A stretch of DNA of 64,000 nt from an uncultured bacterium (lineage in GTDB: Bacteria > DUMJ01), in contig CALGNK010000013.1 of assembly GCA_937958695.1 (NCBI GenBank), positions 34,144 through 98,143 on the forward strand, read 5' to 3'. The notes under the pieces were generated by a model. It had not been told where the DNA came from. It searched no databases and saw only the letters and a program-made list of their open reading frames with translations. Below, piece after piece: positions 8,784-17,374 of this stretch. Positions within the stretch are counted from its first letter, which is position 1. Each line of letters begins with the position of its first letter. The translations under genes were made by a program, and so were the position numbers.

Positions 8784-10127
8784 GTGTCTATGGAGATTTT
8801 TCCTAAAACAAAGGAAGATATACTTAGGTATATTGAGGAAAATGAGATTTATTTTATAGAGGTATGGTTTACTGATATACTTGGCTATCTAAAGAGCTTT
8901 GCTATCACTAGCCACGAATTGGAGAAGGCATTTGATGAAGGATTAGGTTTTGATGGATCTTCGATAAGAGGATTTACCAGAATAGACGAGAGCGATATGA
9001 TGGCTATCCCAGAGCCAGAAACATTTGCTGTGCTCCCTTGGAGGCCAAAAGAAAGAAAAGTAGCTAGAGTCTTCGCTAATATAGTAGAACCAAACGGAAC
9101 ACCTTATGAAGGAGACCCAAGGAATGTCCTTAGGAGAACATTAAAAAAGGCAAAAAGGATGGGATTCGATTTTTATGTTGGTCCTGAGCTCGAATATTTC
9201 TATATAAAAACACCTTCTTCAGAACCAGAACTCTTAGATTGGGGAGGATACTTTGACTTAATCCCAAGAGATGAAGCTATAGACATAAGACATCAGACGG
9301 TAGTTATGTTAGAAAAACTGGGGATAGAGGTAGAATCTAGTCATCATGAAGGAGCACCTTCTCAGCACGAGATAGACTTCAGATACAGTGATGCGCTAAG
9401 TATGGCTGATACGGTTATGACTGCAAGACTTGTTATTAAAGAAGTTGCATATATGAATAATGTCTATGCTACATTTATGCCCAAACCATTCTCAGGATAT
9501 AATGGCTCTGGAATGCACGTTCATATGAGTCTGTTTCAAAATGGGCGTAATGCCTTTTTCGATCCAAATGATAAATATCATCTCTCTCCGATCGCTAAAC
9601 ACTTTATAGCTGGATTGATGAAGCATGCAAAAGAGATTACCCTTATAACTAATCAGTGGGTAAACTCTTACAAGAGATTAGTTCCAGGGTATGAAGCTCC
9701 AGTATATATATCCTGGGCTCTTAGAAATAGATCAGACTTAATAAGGGTCCCAATGTACAAAGTAGGAAAGGAAGAAGCTACTAGAATTGAGTATAGAGCC
9801 CCTGACCCAGCTTGTAATCCTTATTTAGCGTTTGCAGTAATACTCGGTGCTGGACTTGAAGGCATAGAAAAGGAATATCCGTTACCAGAACCGATAGAAG
9901 AAAATGTGTACTTTATGTCAGAGGAAGAAAGAAAAGCTAAAGGAATAGAAAATCTTCCAGGAAGTCTCATAGAAGCTATAGAGATAACAGAAAAGAGTGA
10001 ACTAGTAAGAAAAGTCCTTGGAGAACATGTCTTTAAGAACTTTATAGATAATAAGAAGATAGAATGGGACAACTATCGTAAGCAGGTAACTAGCTACGAG
10101 TTAAAAACATATCTACCCATACTATAA
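8784..10127 (+). CDS. glnA: Glutamine synthetase, type I
   Basis: A 447-residue glutamine synthetase (glutamate + ammonia + ATP to glutamine). Seen motifs include DGSSIRGF near residue 56, the active-site region GPELEYFY, KPFSGYNGSGMHVHMS around residues 233-248, and EYRAPDPACNPYLAFA near 335-350. The length and the absence of the tyrosine adenylylation loop found in enteric enzymes place it in the I-alpha group, which is controlled by feedback and regulators rather than adenylylation. The start is GTG at 8784, nine bases after AGGAGG; the ATG two codons later is too far from that site. It is a single gene with its own promoter, and no glnR or nitrogen PII gene is adjacent. Confidence 0.96.
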   Translation: MSMEIFPKTKEDILRYIEENEIYFIEVWFTDILGYLKSFAITSHELEKAFDEGLGFDGSSIRGFTRIDESDMMAIPEPETFAVLPWRPKERKVARVFANIVEPNGTPYEGDPRNVLRRTLKKAKRMGFDFYVGPELEYFYIKTPSSEPELLDWGGYFDLIPRDEAIDIRHQTVVMLEKLGIEVESSHHEGAPSQHEIDFRYSDALSMADTVMTARLVIKEVAYMNNVYATFMPKPFSGYNGSGMHVHMSLFQNGRNAFFDPNDKYHLSPIAKHFIAGLMKHAKEITLITNQWVNSYKRLVPGYEAPVYISWALRNRSDLIRVPMYKVGKEEATRIEYRAPDPACNPYLAFAVILGAGLEGIEKEYPLPEPIEENVYFMSEEERKAKGIENLPGSLIEAIEITEKSELVRKVLGEHVFKNFIDNKKIEWDNYRKQVTSYELKTYLPIL

Positions 10128-10136
10128 GATATATAA

Positions 10137-11639
10137 TTAGTGTCTGAAGTGCCTTATACCGGTAAATACCATAGCTATACCAAATCTATCTGCCATTTCT
10201 ATCGATTCTTTATCCCTTATAGAACCTCCAGGCTGTATAATTGCCTTTATACCTGCCTTGCCTGCTTCTTCTACCGAGTCAGGAAAGGGGAAGAATCCAT
10301 CAGAGGCAAGAACTGCACCATTAGCCTCTTTACCAGCACGTGATATAGCTAATCTTACCGAATCTACTCTATTTGGCTGCCCCCCTCCTATACCTAGGGT
10401 TTTTCCATCTTTAGCAACTACTATTGCATTAGACTTAACAAACTTGACCACTCTGTAAGCAAAGATTAAATCTTCCTTTAGGGATTCATCTAAAAGGGTA
10501 TGGGTAACTACATTAAATTCGCCTATATCCTTCGTATCCCAATCTTGAGCCAAAAAACCTCCTTGTATACCCTTTATTTCTACTCCTTCTGTAGGTCCAT
10601 AGAAATTAGGATGAACCATAATACGAAGATTTTTCTTATGTTTTAATATTTCTAAGGCTTTACTAGTTATACCTGGACATATAATACATTCAATAAAATA
10701 CGGATCCATAGCTTTAGCAACCTCTTCATCTATTTCCCTATTTACACCAATAATACTTCCAAATGCAGAGATTGGGTCTGCCTGCCAAGCATTAATAAAT
10801 GCGGATAGGATATCATTAGCTATAGCTACCCCACAGGGAACATTATGCTTTATTATCCCTACACATGGCTTTTCAAAGGATTTCGATAGACTCCAGGCTA
10901 TATCCAAGTCTAGTATATTATTATAAGAGAGTTCTTTCCCCTGTATCTGTTTTGCTAATAATACACTATTACCCCCAGTAAGATATGCAGATGCAGATTG
11001 ATGAGGATTCTCTCCATACCTGAGGTCTAGAAATTTTCTGCCAGAGATAAAGAAATACTCAGGTAGCTTAGATCCATCTAGATAAGCGGATATTATAGAG
11101 TCATATCTGGACGTAAGAGCAAAAGCTTTTATAGCTAGAGACCTTCTGGTTTCATAAGATACATCGCTTTTTTCTTCAAACTCCTTAATAAATGTATCAT
11201 AATCGCTAGGATCAGTAATAATAACTACATCTTTAAAGTTCTTTGCCGAAGCCCTTATTAATGTTACTCCACCTATATCTATATTTTCCAGAGCTTCCTC
11301 TAAACTTGCTCCTCTCTTTACAACATCTTCAAATGGATATAGATTTACTACTACTAAATCTATTGTCTCTATTCCTAGAGAGGATAACTCCTCTAATTGA
11401 TCCTTCCTCCTAGCAAGAATTCCTCCCATTATAACTGGATGTAAGGTTTTGACTCTTCCACCTAATATCTCCCTAAACCCTGTTACAGCTGAAATATCTA
11501 CTACATCTAGCCCATTATCCCTTAGCAATCTAGCAGTACCAGATGTAGATATAAGCTCTATCCCTTTAGAGGCTAAGAATTTAGCAAGATCAACTATTCC
11601 CTTCTTATCATAAACACTTATTAATGCCCTCTTTATCAA
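10137..11639 (-). CDS. purH: Bifunctional AICAR transformylase/IMP cyclohydrolase
   Basis: About 500 residues catalysing the last two steps of IMP synthesis. The N-terminal IMP cyclohydrolase domain shows ALISVYDKKGIVDLAKFL at the start and STSGTA, with GGRVKTLHP near residues 65-75; the C-terminal transformylase has LRYGENPHQ, the KHNVPCG segment and GIGGGQPNRVDS, ending GIRHFRH. The start is taken as TTG at 11639, six bases after GGAGGG. A GTG at 11681 would add 14 residues not typical of the family and has no ribosome site. The start lies inside purN, giving a 32-base overlap. Last gene of a purM-purN-purH run. Confidence 0.95.
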   Translation of the reverse strand: MIKRALISVYDKKGIVDLAKFLASKGIELISTSGTARLLRDNGLDVVDISAVTGFREILGGRVKTLHPVIMGGILARRKDQLEELSSLGIETIDLVVVNLYPFEDVVKRGASLEEALENIDIGGVTLIRASAKNFKDVVIITDPSDYDTFIKEFEEKSDVSYETRRSLAIKAFALTSRYDSIISAYLDGSKLPEYFFISGRKFLDLRYGENPHQSASAYLTGGNSVLLAKQIQGKELSYNNILDLDIAWSLSKSFEKPCVGIIKHNVPCGVAIANDILSAFINAWQADPISAFGSIIGVNREIDEEVAKAMDPYFIECIICPGITSKALEILKHKKNLRIMVHPNFYGPTEGVEIKGIQGGFLAQDWDTKDIGEFNVVTHTLLDESLKEDLIFAYRVVKFVKSNAIVVAKDGKTLGIGGGQPNRVDSVRLAISRAGKEANGAVLASDGFFPFPDSVEEAGKAGIKAIIQPGGSIRDKESIEMADRFGIAMVFTGIRHFRH

Positions 11640-12234
11640 TAAAGACCCTCCTTCCTGAAACTCTAAGTCTATTCTCACCAAAAAGCCTTATGGCTTCAAC
11701 CAGAATCTTATGTTCCTTCTCTAGAATCCTAGCTGAAAGAGTTTCTACTGTATCATCATCATAAACAGGAACAGCTTCTTGCAGAATAATAGGACCTCCA
11801 TCTACTATTTCATTTACAAAATGAACGGTACATCCTGTGATCTTTACTCCATATTCAAGCGCCTGTTTCTGAGCATTAAGACCAGGAAAACTTGGCAATA
11901 GAGAGGGATGAATATTTATTATTTTTAAAGGGAAGTGATTAACAAAATTTGAAGAGAGGATTCTCATAAAGCCAGCAAGGACTATAAGGTCTACATTATT
12001 CTCTTCTAGTATTCTTATGATCTCTTCTTCAAACTCGCTCTTCCTTCCTGGCTTTACACATACTGTAGGAATATTTGCTCTTTTTGCCCTCTCAAGAGCC
12101 ATAGCATTAGGATTATCACTTATTACTATAGCTATCTCTGCAGATAATTCTCCCTCGTTAATACTGTCTATTATAGCCTGTAGATTTGTCCCTCTACCAG
12201 AAACCAAAACTCCAAGTCTAAGCTTTTTACTCAA
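11608..12234 (-). CDS. purN: Phosphoribosylglycinamide formyltransferase
   Basis: A 208-residue GAR transformylase of the formyltetrahydrofolate-dependent type. Motifs: LVSGRGTNLQAII near the start, the catalytic region NIHPSLLPSFPG (about residues 104-115) with GCTVHFVNEIVDGGPII following, which carries the conserved His and Asp. It begins with TTG at 12234, eight bases inside the end of purM and shortly after AGAGGTG, so translation is coupled to purM. It overlaps purH at the other end. Third step of purine synthesis. Confidence 0.94.
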   Translation of the reverse strand: MSKKLRLGVLVSGRGTNLQAIIDSINEGELSAEIAIVISDNPNAMALERAKRANIPTVCVKPGRKSEFEEEIIRILEENNVDLIVLAGFMRILSSNFVNHFPLKIINIHPSLLPSFPGLNAQKQALEYGVKITGCTVHFVNEIVDGGPIILQEAVPVYDDDTVETLSARILEKEHKILVEAIRLFGENRLRVSGRRVFIDKEGINKCL

Positions 12235-13237
12235 CTATTACACCTCTCTTCCCACTGATTATTCTTCCAATAGTTATTGATTCATTTAAAATCGATCTGA
12301 TTTTCTCCCCATTATCCCTATCAACTACAATAACCATACCTATTCCCATATTGAATGTCCTATATAGCTCCTCTTTAGGTAGTTTTAGTCTTTCAGTGAT
12401 AAAGTTAAAGACAGATAAAGAAGGAAAACTTCTACTATCTATAAAGGCACAAAAGCCATCAGGAAGTATTCTCGGTATATTGTCTATAATTCCACCGCCT
12501 GTTATATGCGCCATACCTTTAATGTTAATTCCGTTTTCCAATAACATTTTTATCTGCTTCCAATAGATCCTAGTAGGAGTCAACAATTCTTCATACAGTG
12601 GTTTTTCAAGAGGAGGGTAAATGCCATCTAGAGAAAGATTATTTTCCTTAATAAATTTTCTAACTAGGGAGAACCCATTACTATGAAGTCCTGAAGATGG
12701 AAGACCAATTATAATATCATTTTCTTTTATGGCCTTTCCGTCTATTATCTTATCTCTTTCTACTATACCAACAGCAAATCCTGCCAGATCATATCTATCT
12801 TCAGGATAAAAATCTGGCATCTCTGCTGTTTCCCCCCCAACCAAAGGACATTCTGCTTCATTACAACCAGCTACTATTCCCTCTATAACCCTTTCCATAA
12901 CATCCAAGTCTAATCTTCCACAGGCTATATAATCTAAAAAGAATAGAGGCCTTGCTCCATATACTATTATATCGTTAACACCCATAGCTACTAGATCTAT
13001 TCCAATAGTATTATGTATATTGACTTTTTGTGCTATAAGAAGTTTTGTACCAACGCCATCTGTAGAAGAGACCAGCACTGGATCTTTATAGTCACGTATA
13101 CTTATTAAAGAGGCAAAGCCTCCTATCCCTTCTAACACATATGGAGGCTTCCAAGAGTTCTTCTTCTTTATAATATCCACAAATAATAAACCCTTATCTA
13201 TATCTACTCCTGCTGATCTATAGTCTAAGTTTTTCAT
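12227..13237 (-). CDS. purM: Phosphoribosylformylglycinamidine cyclo-ligase (AIR synthetase)
   Basis: A 336-residue PurM. Diagnostic segments: YRSAGVDIDKG at the start, VSSTDGVGTKLLIA near residues 57-70, GVNDIIVYGARPLFFLDYIA around 87-106, GGETAEMPDFY, GLPSSGLHSNGFSL, and MAHITGGGIIDNIPRILP. It makes aminoimidazole ribonucleotide in the purine pathway. It follows a radical SAM gene by 37 bases on the same strand. The other pur genes are not in this window. I see no purine riboswitch in the short gap ahead of it. Confidence 0.96.
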   Translation of the reverse strand: MKNLDYRSAGVDIDKGLLFVDIIKKKNSWKPPYVLEGIGGFASLISIRDYKDPVLVSSTDGVGTKLLIAQKVNIHNTIGIDLVAMGVNDIIVYGARPLFFLDYIACGRLDLDVMERVIEGIVAGCNEAECPLVGGETAEMPDFYPEDRYDLAGFAVGIVERDKIIDGKAIKENDIIIGLPSSGLHSNGFSLVRKFIKENNLSLDGIYPPLEKPLYEELLTPTRIYWKQIKMLLENGINIKGMAHITGGGIIDNIPRILPDGFCAFIDSRSFPSLSVFNFITERLKLPKEELYRTFNMGIGMVIVVDRDNGEKIRSILNESITIGRIISGKRGVIVE

Positions 13238-13274
13238 TCTTCCTCACTCCAATAAAAGTCTTAGGCTTTAAATC

Positions 13275-14276
13275 CTAGGATATTCTATCACAAATATCTT
13301 TTGGACATTGCGTATCCTCCGAATAAATATCAGAGGTAACCGCATAGGCCAAAGCCCTACATCCAATACAATCATTTATTCTACACAAGTGACATCTTCC
13401 TTTAAGAAGAGACTTAGTAATTCCAGATCTAAATGTCTTAAGTCTATCAAGAATGTCTGCAAAGTCATCAACTTTTAAATCTCCAATCGAAATCGGTAAT
13501 CTTCTACAAGGATAAACCGTACCATCTGGCATAAGACACATAGATTCATCTCCCAGATTGCATAAAGCACCTAATACTTCCTTAGATTGTAAATCTATAA
13601 AGAAAGCCCTAAAAGGAAGGAGATTTATCCAATCCGTATTGGATAGATTAGCTATGACTTTTAGGATATATAACCACTCTTCTGACCCTAACGTCTTTTC
13701 TATCATATCTCTACCTACTCCAAGAGGAATAAATCTTTCAAGTATTAATCCTTTTATCCCAAGAGAAAGTCCTAATTTATACATATCTTCTATCTTATTG
13801 TAGTTAAACTTTGTAAGGGTATACATTAAGACTATTCTTTCGGGCATATCCGTAATATTACACATTACCTTCTCAAAGTTCTCCTTTCCTCTTATAAGAT
13901 CATTAACTTCAGGATTAGGACCTTCAAGAGAGACTTTTATATAATTTAATTTTTTATACAATCTAAGTCTAGGATATAGGGCTTTAAGATTTATCCCATT
14001 AGTAATAATATTTACCTCTCTTATAAAGTCCAATTCCTCCAAGAATTCCATAATAGGAAAGAATAAAGGAGAAATTAAAGGTTCTCCTCCTGTAATATTA
14101 ATACTCAACCCAGTATAATCCCTAGTCTTTAGAGATTGTACCATACTATCAAGTATTCCTTTCCAGATATCTATGGTGATATCTTTCGTAGCATCAAATT
14201 TATCCTGATAACAATGTCTACACCTTAAGTTACATAGATCTGTAATATGCCACTGAAAGACAAACTCTTTTTCCAT
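13275..14276 (-). CDS. Radical SAM protein with SPASM-like C-terminal cysteine cluster
   Basis: A 333-residue radical SAM enzyme. The 4Fe-4S motif CNLRCRHC is at about residues 17-24, followed by the GGEP-type segment NITGGEPLISP. The C-terminal third is cysteine-rich (CLMPDGTVYPCRR, then CHLCRINDCIGC and a final CP), the pattern of a SPASM or twitch domain that binds extra iron-sulfur clusters. Such proteins modify peptides, activate enzymes or act on small molecules; the sequence does not say which. It lies upstream of purM on the same strand and diverges from the small-membrane-protein/DUF4438/QueT operon. A role in purine synthesis seems unlikely; a queuosine-related or peptide-modifying role is only a guess. 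Confidence 0.85.
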   Translation of the reverse strand: MEKEFVFQWHITDLCNLRCRHCYQDKFDATKDITIDIWKGILDSMVQSLKTRDYTGLSINITGGEPLISPLFFPIMEFLEELDFIREVNIITNGINLKALYPRLRLYKKLNYIKVSLEGPNPEVNDLIRGKENFEKVMCNITDMPERIVLMYTLTKFNYNKIEDMYKLGLSLGIKGLILERFIPLGVGRDMIEKTLGSEEWLYILKVIANLSNTDWINLLPFRAFFIDLQSKEVLGALCNLGDESMCLMPDGTVYPCRRLPISIGDLKVDDFADILDRLKTFRSGITKSLLKGRCHLCRINDCIGCRALAYAVTSDIYSEDTQCPKDICDRIS

Positions 14277-14316
14277 AAAATTCTTACCCCTTTTTGACCC
14301 TATTAAATGCCTTAAA

Positions 14317-14322
14317 ATTATA
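14317..14322 (-). promoter_or_regulatory. Possible -10 element for the radical SAM/purMNH unit
   Basis: TATAAT on the - strand about 40 bases before the radical SAM start. The -35 region is poor. It lies next to the -35 of the divergent promoter at 14330, so the two could interfere or share a regulator. Confidence 0.35.
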
Positions 14323-14329
14323 CAAAATC

Positions 14330-14358
14330 TTGATAAAAATTACCTACTGATATATAAT
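14330..14358 (+). promoter_or_regulatory. Promoter of the small-membrane-protein/DUF4438/queT operon
   Basis: TTGATA (14330-14335), 17-base spacer, TATAAT (14353-14358). The leader is only about 35 bases and contains CCTTCGAAGG, a perfect palindrome abutting the GGAGG ribosome site. It is too short to hold a preQ1 riboswitch. Confidence 0.75.
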
Positions 14359-14399
14359 TTATACGCAAATTAAAATCCTTCGAAGGGAGGTGATGAGAG

Positions 14400-14555
14400 A
14401 TGATATATAACTGGATAAACGTTGTAATAGGTATACTGACAATAGTGATACCAATAGTAAGAGGGATGAAGGGGCTAGATTTATGGATACATATTATTGG
14501 AGGAGCAATCATAGCTATATGCGCTTATATGGCAAACCAACAGGCTAAAAAGTAA
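14400..14555 (+). CDS. Small hydrophobic protein, 51 residues, SPW-repeat-like
   Basis: This short gene has a near-ideal GGGAGGTG ribosome site ending about nine bases before its ATG and a strong promoter 42 bases upstream, which argues that it is translated. The product begins MIYNWINVVIGILTIVIP and has two predicted membrane helices separated by a short charged turn (VRGMKGLD), then a positively charged tail (NQQAKK). The W-x-N-x(3)-G pattern resembles half of an SPW repeat, a small membrane motif of unknown function. The DUF4438 gene begins 18 bases downstream. No function is proposed beyond a membrane location. Confidence 0.65.
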   Translation: MIYNWINVVIGILTIVIPIVRGMKGLDLWIHIIGGAIIAICAYMANQQAKK

Positions 14556-14573
14556 GAAAGGTGGTGAGAAAAG

Positions 14574-15446
14574 CTGAAATTAAACGTAGAAAAACTAGTA
14601 AAACTCTCTGTATATGGAGAGATTTCTTCTCCAGTTATAGCATCACCGTATAGAGTAAATAGCGATGGAAAAGCACAAGTGTTACCAACACTAGGTGGTA
14701 TTACTTACAATGTAAGGATCGGAGATCCTGCCATAGGTTGGGCTGGAGATCACGTAGAACCAGGGGTAAGCCTAAAGAATAAGGATAGAGAAGAGAGTAA
14801 TGCGCTAAACATCTTATCCTGCATTGGGAATAGAGCAAGGGTGATAAGTGGAGAGGCTAAAGGTGAGATAGGTATAGTTACAGGAAAGCACGGTGGAATA
14901 GAGCATGTATTGATAGATTTTCCTGAAGATGTTTTGTATAAACTATCGATTGGAGATAAGATTCAGATAGAATCTTATGGACAAGGTTTAGAATTATTAG
15001 ATTTTCCCCAGATAAAAGTTATGAATATCTCTCCTGATCTATTTATGATGCTAAATATAAAGGAAAACAGGAACAAAATAGAGGTCGGTGTAAGAAAGAT
15101 TATACCTGCAGAACTTATGGGATCTGGCATAGGTTCTGCCAGTAGTTATTCTGGCGATTATGATATTATGACACAGGATAGAGAAACTTTAAAAGACCTA
15201 GAACTTGAAGATTTGAAATTAGGAGATATTGTTGGAATAAAAGATATAGATAATAGATATGGTAGAGGTTATAGAAGAGGTGCAAGGAGTATTGGTGTTG
15301 TAATACACTGTGATTGTGTCCAGGCAGGGCATGGACCAGGTGTTACTGTGATATTTTCTAGTAGTGATAATTCTCTAGATTTCTTTATAGATGAGCATGC
15401 AAATATCGCTCAGATACTTAAAATAGGCAGGTATAGAGATGGATAG
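14574..15446 (+). CDS. DUF4438 domain protein, apparent CTG start
   Basis: A DUF4438 family protein, a group known mainly from thermophilic bacteria and without a characterised function. The first ATG/GTG/TTG in frame is GTG at 14679, but the 35 codons before it encode residues that fit the family's N-terminus (VKLSVYGEISSPV, then SPYRV), leading into GGITYNVRIGDPAIGWAGDHVEPG. In this frame a stop lies at 14565 and the only plausible initiator after it is CTG at 14574, five bases after AAGGTGGTGAG. From CTG the protein has 290 residues. Glycine-rich turns and conserved acidic residues (GDYDIM, GDIVGI) suggest a metal-using or ligand-binding enzyme, but this is inference. It overlaps queT by eight bases. 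Confidence 0.82.
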   Translation: MKLNVEKLVKLSVYGEISSPVIASPYRVNSDGKAQVLPTLGGITYNVRIGDPAIGWAGDHVEPGVSLKNKDREESNALNILSCIGNRARVISGEAKGEIGIVTGKHGGIEHVLIDFPEDVLYKLSIGDKIQIESYGQGLELLDFPQIKVMNISPDLFMMLNIKENRNKIEVGVRKIIPAELMGSGIGSASSYSGDYDIMTQDRETLKDLELEDLKLGDIVGIKDIDNRYGRGYRRGARSIGVVIHCDCVQAGHGPGVTVIFSSSDNSLDFFIDEHANIAQILKIGRYRDG

Positions 15447-15900
15447 AGAATATATAAGATTCTTGGCTAGAGCAGGACTCTATGCTGCTGTATATGCTGT
15501 ATTAACAATTGTTCTTGCTCCATTTAGTTATGGGATAATGCAGGTAAGAGTGGCTGAAGCCTTAACTGTTTTACCTATAATAGATAAATCTGCAATACCT
15601 GGTTTATTTATAGGATGTCTTATAGCTAATATCGTTGGTGGATATGGAATCATAGATATAGGATTAGGAAGTATATTTACTCTTATTGCTGCATATTTAA
15701 CGTCAAGAGTAAAAAAAGACTGGCAGGCTCCTATACCTCCTATAGTTATTAACGCTATTGGAGTAGGGACATATCTAGCTATTCTCTTAAAGACTCCAAT
15801 TTATTGGGGAATATTCTGGGTTGGATTAGGAGAGTTAATAGCCTGCTTTGGTCTAGGCTTACCTCTTCTCTTCTTCATTAGAAGAATAAGAGGAAAATAA
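15439..15900 (+). CDS. queT: QueT-type transporter (ECF S component, queuosine precursor)
   Basis: A 153-residue, five- or six-helix membrane protein of the QueT family. The family segment YGIMQVRVAEALTVLPI near residues 31-47 and the NIVGGYG loop are visible. QueT proteins act as substrate-specificity units of energy-coupling factor transporters and are implicated in import of queuosine precursors; the shared ECF ATPases and T subunit are not in this window. The start overlaps the DUF4438 gene by eight bases. The gene ends just before a convergent hairpin. The substrate is inferred from the family only. Confidence 0.85.
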   Translation: MDREYIRFLARAGLYAAVYAVLTIVLAPFSYGIMQVRVAEALTVLPIIDKSAIPGLFIGCLIANIVGGYGIIDIGLGSIFTLIAAYLTSRVKKDWQAPIPPIVINAIGVGTYLAILLKTPIYWGIFWVGLGELIACFGLGLPLLFFIRRIRGK

Positions 15901-15907
15901 ATATTAA

Positions 15908-15944
15908 CCCTGTTAGGGTATATACCTAAAATTCCCTAGCAGGG
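15908..15944. terminator. Inverted repeat between convergent queT and Opp operon
   Basis: CCCTGTTAGGG (15908-15918) pairs with CCCTAGCAGGG (15934-15944), 11 bp with one G-U pair and a 15-base loop. An alternative stem AGGGTATA/TATACCCT (15915-15922 with 15945-15952) is mutually exclusive with it. Tails are not T-rich, so termination strength is uncertain. Confidence 0.55.
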
Positions 15945-15963
15945 TATACCCTTTATCAAATCC

Positions 15964-16374
15964 TTAGAATCTAATAACTCTATCCCATTCTTTATTCCAA
16001 AGTCTACCTATCTCTCTTAGTTCTTCAAGTATAAGAAAACGAGTGTCTTCATCCTCAACTAGATTTGAATTTTTATAGTATTCTATTAGAGAGCTGAGTC
16101 TCTTTAAAGAATAATTCTTAGCTTGAAGTTTAAACTTTTCTTTTTTAGCTAAGTCACTAGGTCTATCTCCTAGTCTTTTCATCTTCTTAGTCCACTTTTC
16201 TATCCACTCATTGGGAGGTAGTTTGGTATCTAAAATAGATTCTGTATTTCTATGAATCTTCTCTATATTCTTAGCTACTATCCTTGTAGCAAGAACCATA
16301 GTATATCTAAATCCTATAGTAAATATAGCAACAAAAGCAAAAAATACAATTATGGAAATCCACATATCATTCAA
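15964..16374 (-). CDS. Small membrane-anchored protein of unknown function, end of the Opp operon
   Basis: A 136-residue protein I do not recognise. Residues about 5-27 form a hydrophobic helix, and the rest is highly charged and probably helical ([29 protein letters not shown]), predicted to lie in the cytoplasm. The start overlaps the end of the OppF/DppF-type ATPase gene by eight bases, so it is translationally coupled to the peptide transporter. That position suggests an accessory or assembly role at the membrane, but nothing in the sequence proves it. Confidence 0.7.
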   Translation of the reverse strand: MNDMWISIIVFFAFVAIFTIGFRYTMVLATRIVAKNIEKIHRNTESILDTKLPPNEWIEKWTKKMKRLGDRPSDLAKKEKFKLQAKNYSLKRLSSLIEYYKNSNLVEDEDTRFLILEELREIGRLWNKEWDRVIRF

Positions 16375-17374
16375 TCCCTACCAGACTGAGTTTTTCCGCA
16401 AAGTGACAGGCAACAAAGTGGTCATTACCCAGATTTCTTAATTGTGGATGCTCCTCTTTGCATATGTCTTGTACATATGGACATCTGGGATGGAAGTAAC
16501 AACCACTAGGAGGATTCGACGGGTCTGCTACCTCTCCAAACAATAGCTTCCTCATCCCCCTATATTTCGGGTCAGGCTTAGGAACTGCTGCTAGTAATGC
16601 CTCTGTATATGGATGTTTTGGATTCCTGAATAGCTCTTCTGTCTCAGCCATCTCTACTAGCTTCCCTACATACATTACCGCTACCCTGTCACTTATGTGC
16701 TCTACTACCCCTAGGTCATGTGATACAAATAGGTATGTCAGATGAAATTGCTCCTGTAGGTCCTGTAGTAGGTTTAGTGTCTGTGCCTGTATAGATACGT
16801 CTAGTGCTGATACCGGTTCATCACATACTATTAACTTTGGATTTAGCGCTAATGCCCTCGCTATCCCTATACGCTGACGTTGTCCTCCACTAAATGCATG
16901 AGGATATCTTATCATATACTCTGGCCTTAACCCTACTGCTCTCATCAATTCCCCTACTCTCTCTTCTAACTCCTTGCCTTTTGCTATTCCATTTACTAAT
17001 AAAGGCTCCCCTATTATATCCTTTACAGTCATCCTTGGATTTAATGATGAGTAGGGGTCTTGGAATATCATCTGCATATACCTTCTCATCTTCTTCAATT
17101 CATCTTTGTTCAGTTTTGTTATATCTACCATATTACCATCTACGTTGAATAGCACTTCTCCTGCTGTTGGCTCTATTGCCCTCAAGATACATCTACCTGT
17201 TGTCGTTTTCCCACATCCAGACTCTCCTACAAGTCCTAACGTCTCCCCTTCTTTTATGAAGAAGTTTACATCATCTACTGCCTTTACATGCCCTACTACC
17301 CTCCTCAAAAACCCCTTCTGAATCGGAAAATACTTCTTTAAATTCTTTACCTCTAAGAGTATGTTGTTACTCAT
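16367..17374 (-). CDS. Peptide ABC transporter ATPase, OppF/DppF type
   Basis: A 335-residue ATPase. Walker [15 protein letters not shown] (about residues 47-60), LSGGQ-type signature [15 protein letters not shown], Walker [12 protein letters not shown], and the C-terminal oligopeptide-transporter cysteine region [14 protein letters not shown], which in this family binds an iron-sulfur cluster. The leader [19 protein letters not shown] is typical of the F subunit as opposed to D. It overlaps the preceding D-type ATPase by one base (TAATG), and its GGAGGT ribosome site is formed by the last codons of that gene. Confidence 0.94.
   Translation of the reverse strand: MSNNILLEVKNLKKYFPIQKGFLRRVVGHVKAVDDVNFFIKEGETLGLVGESGCGKTTTGRCILRAIEPTAGEVLFNVDGNMVDITKLNKDELKKMRRYMQMIFQDPYSSLNPRMTVKDIIGEPLLVNGIAKGKELEERVGELMRAVGLRPEYMIRYPHAFSGGQRQRIGIARALALNPKLIVCDEPVSALDVSIQAQTLNLLQDLQEQFHLTYLFVSHDLGVVEHISDRVAVMYVGKLVEMAETEELFRNPKHPYTEALLAAVPKPDPKYRGMRKLLFGEVADPSNPPSGCYFHPRCPYVQDICKEEHPQLRNLGNDHFVACHFAEKLSLVGIE

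Noticed and set aside
13238..13274. Purine riboswitch before purM
   Set aside because: The gap to the upstream gene is 37 bases, too short for the aptamer, and no matching pattern is present.
14330..14399. PreQ1 riboswitch ahead of the DUF4438-queT operon
   Set aside because: The leader after the predicted start is only about 35 bases and lacks the class I or II preQ1 pattern; only a short palindrome CCTTCGAAGG is seen.
14400..14555. RiPP precursor peptide for the neighbouring radical SAM/SPASM enzyme
   Set aside because: The small protein is strongly hydrophobic with two membrane helices and a basic tail, and lacks a leader-plus-core layout; it is also on the opposite strand.
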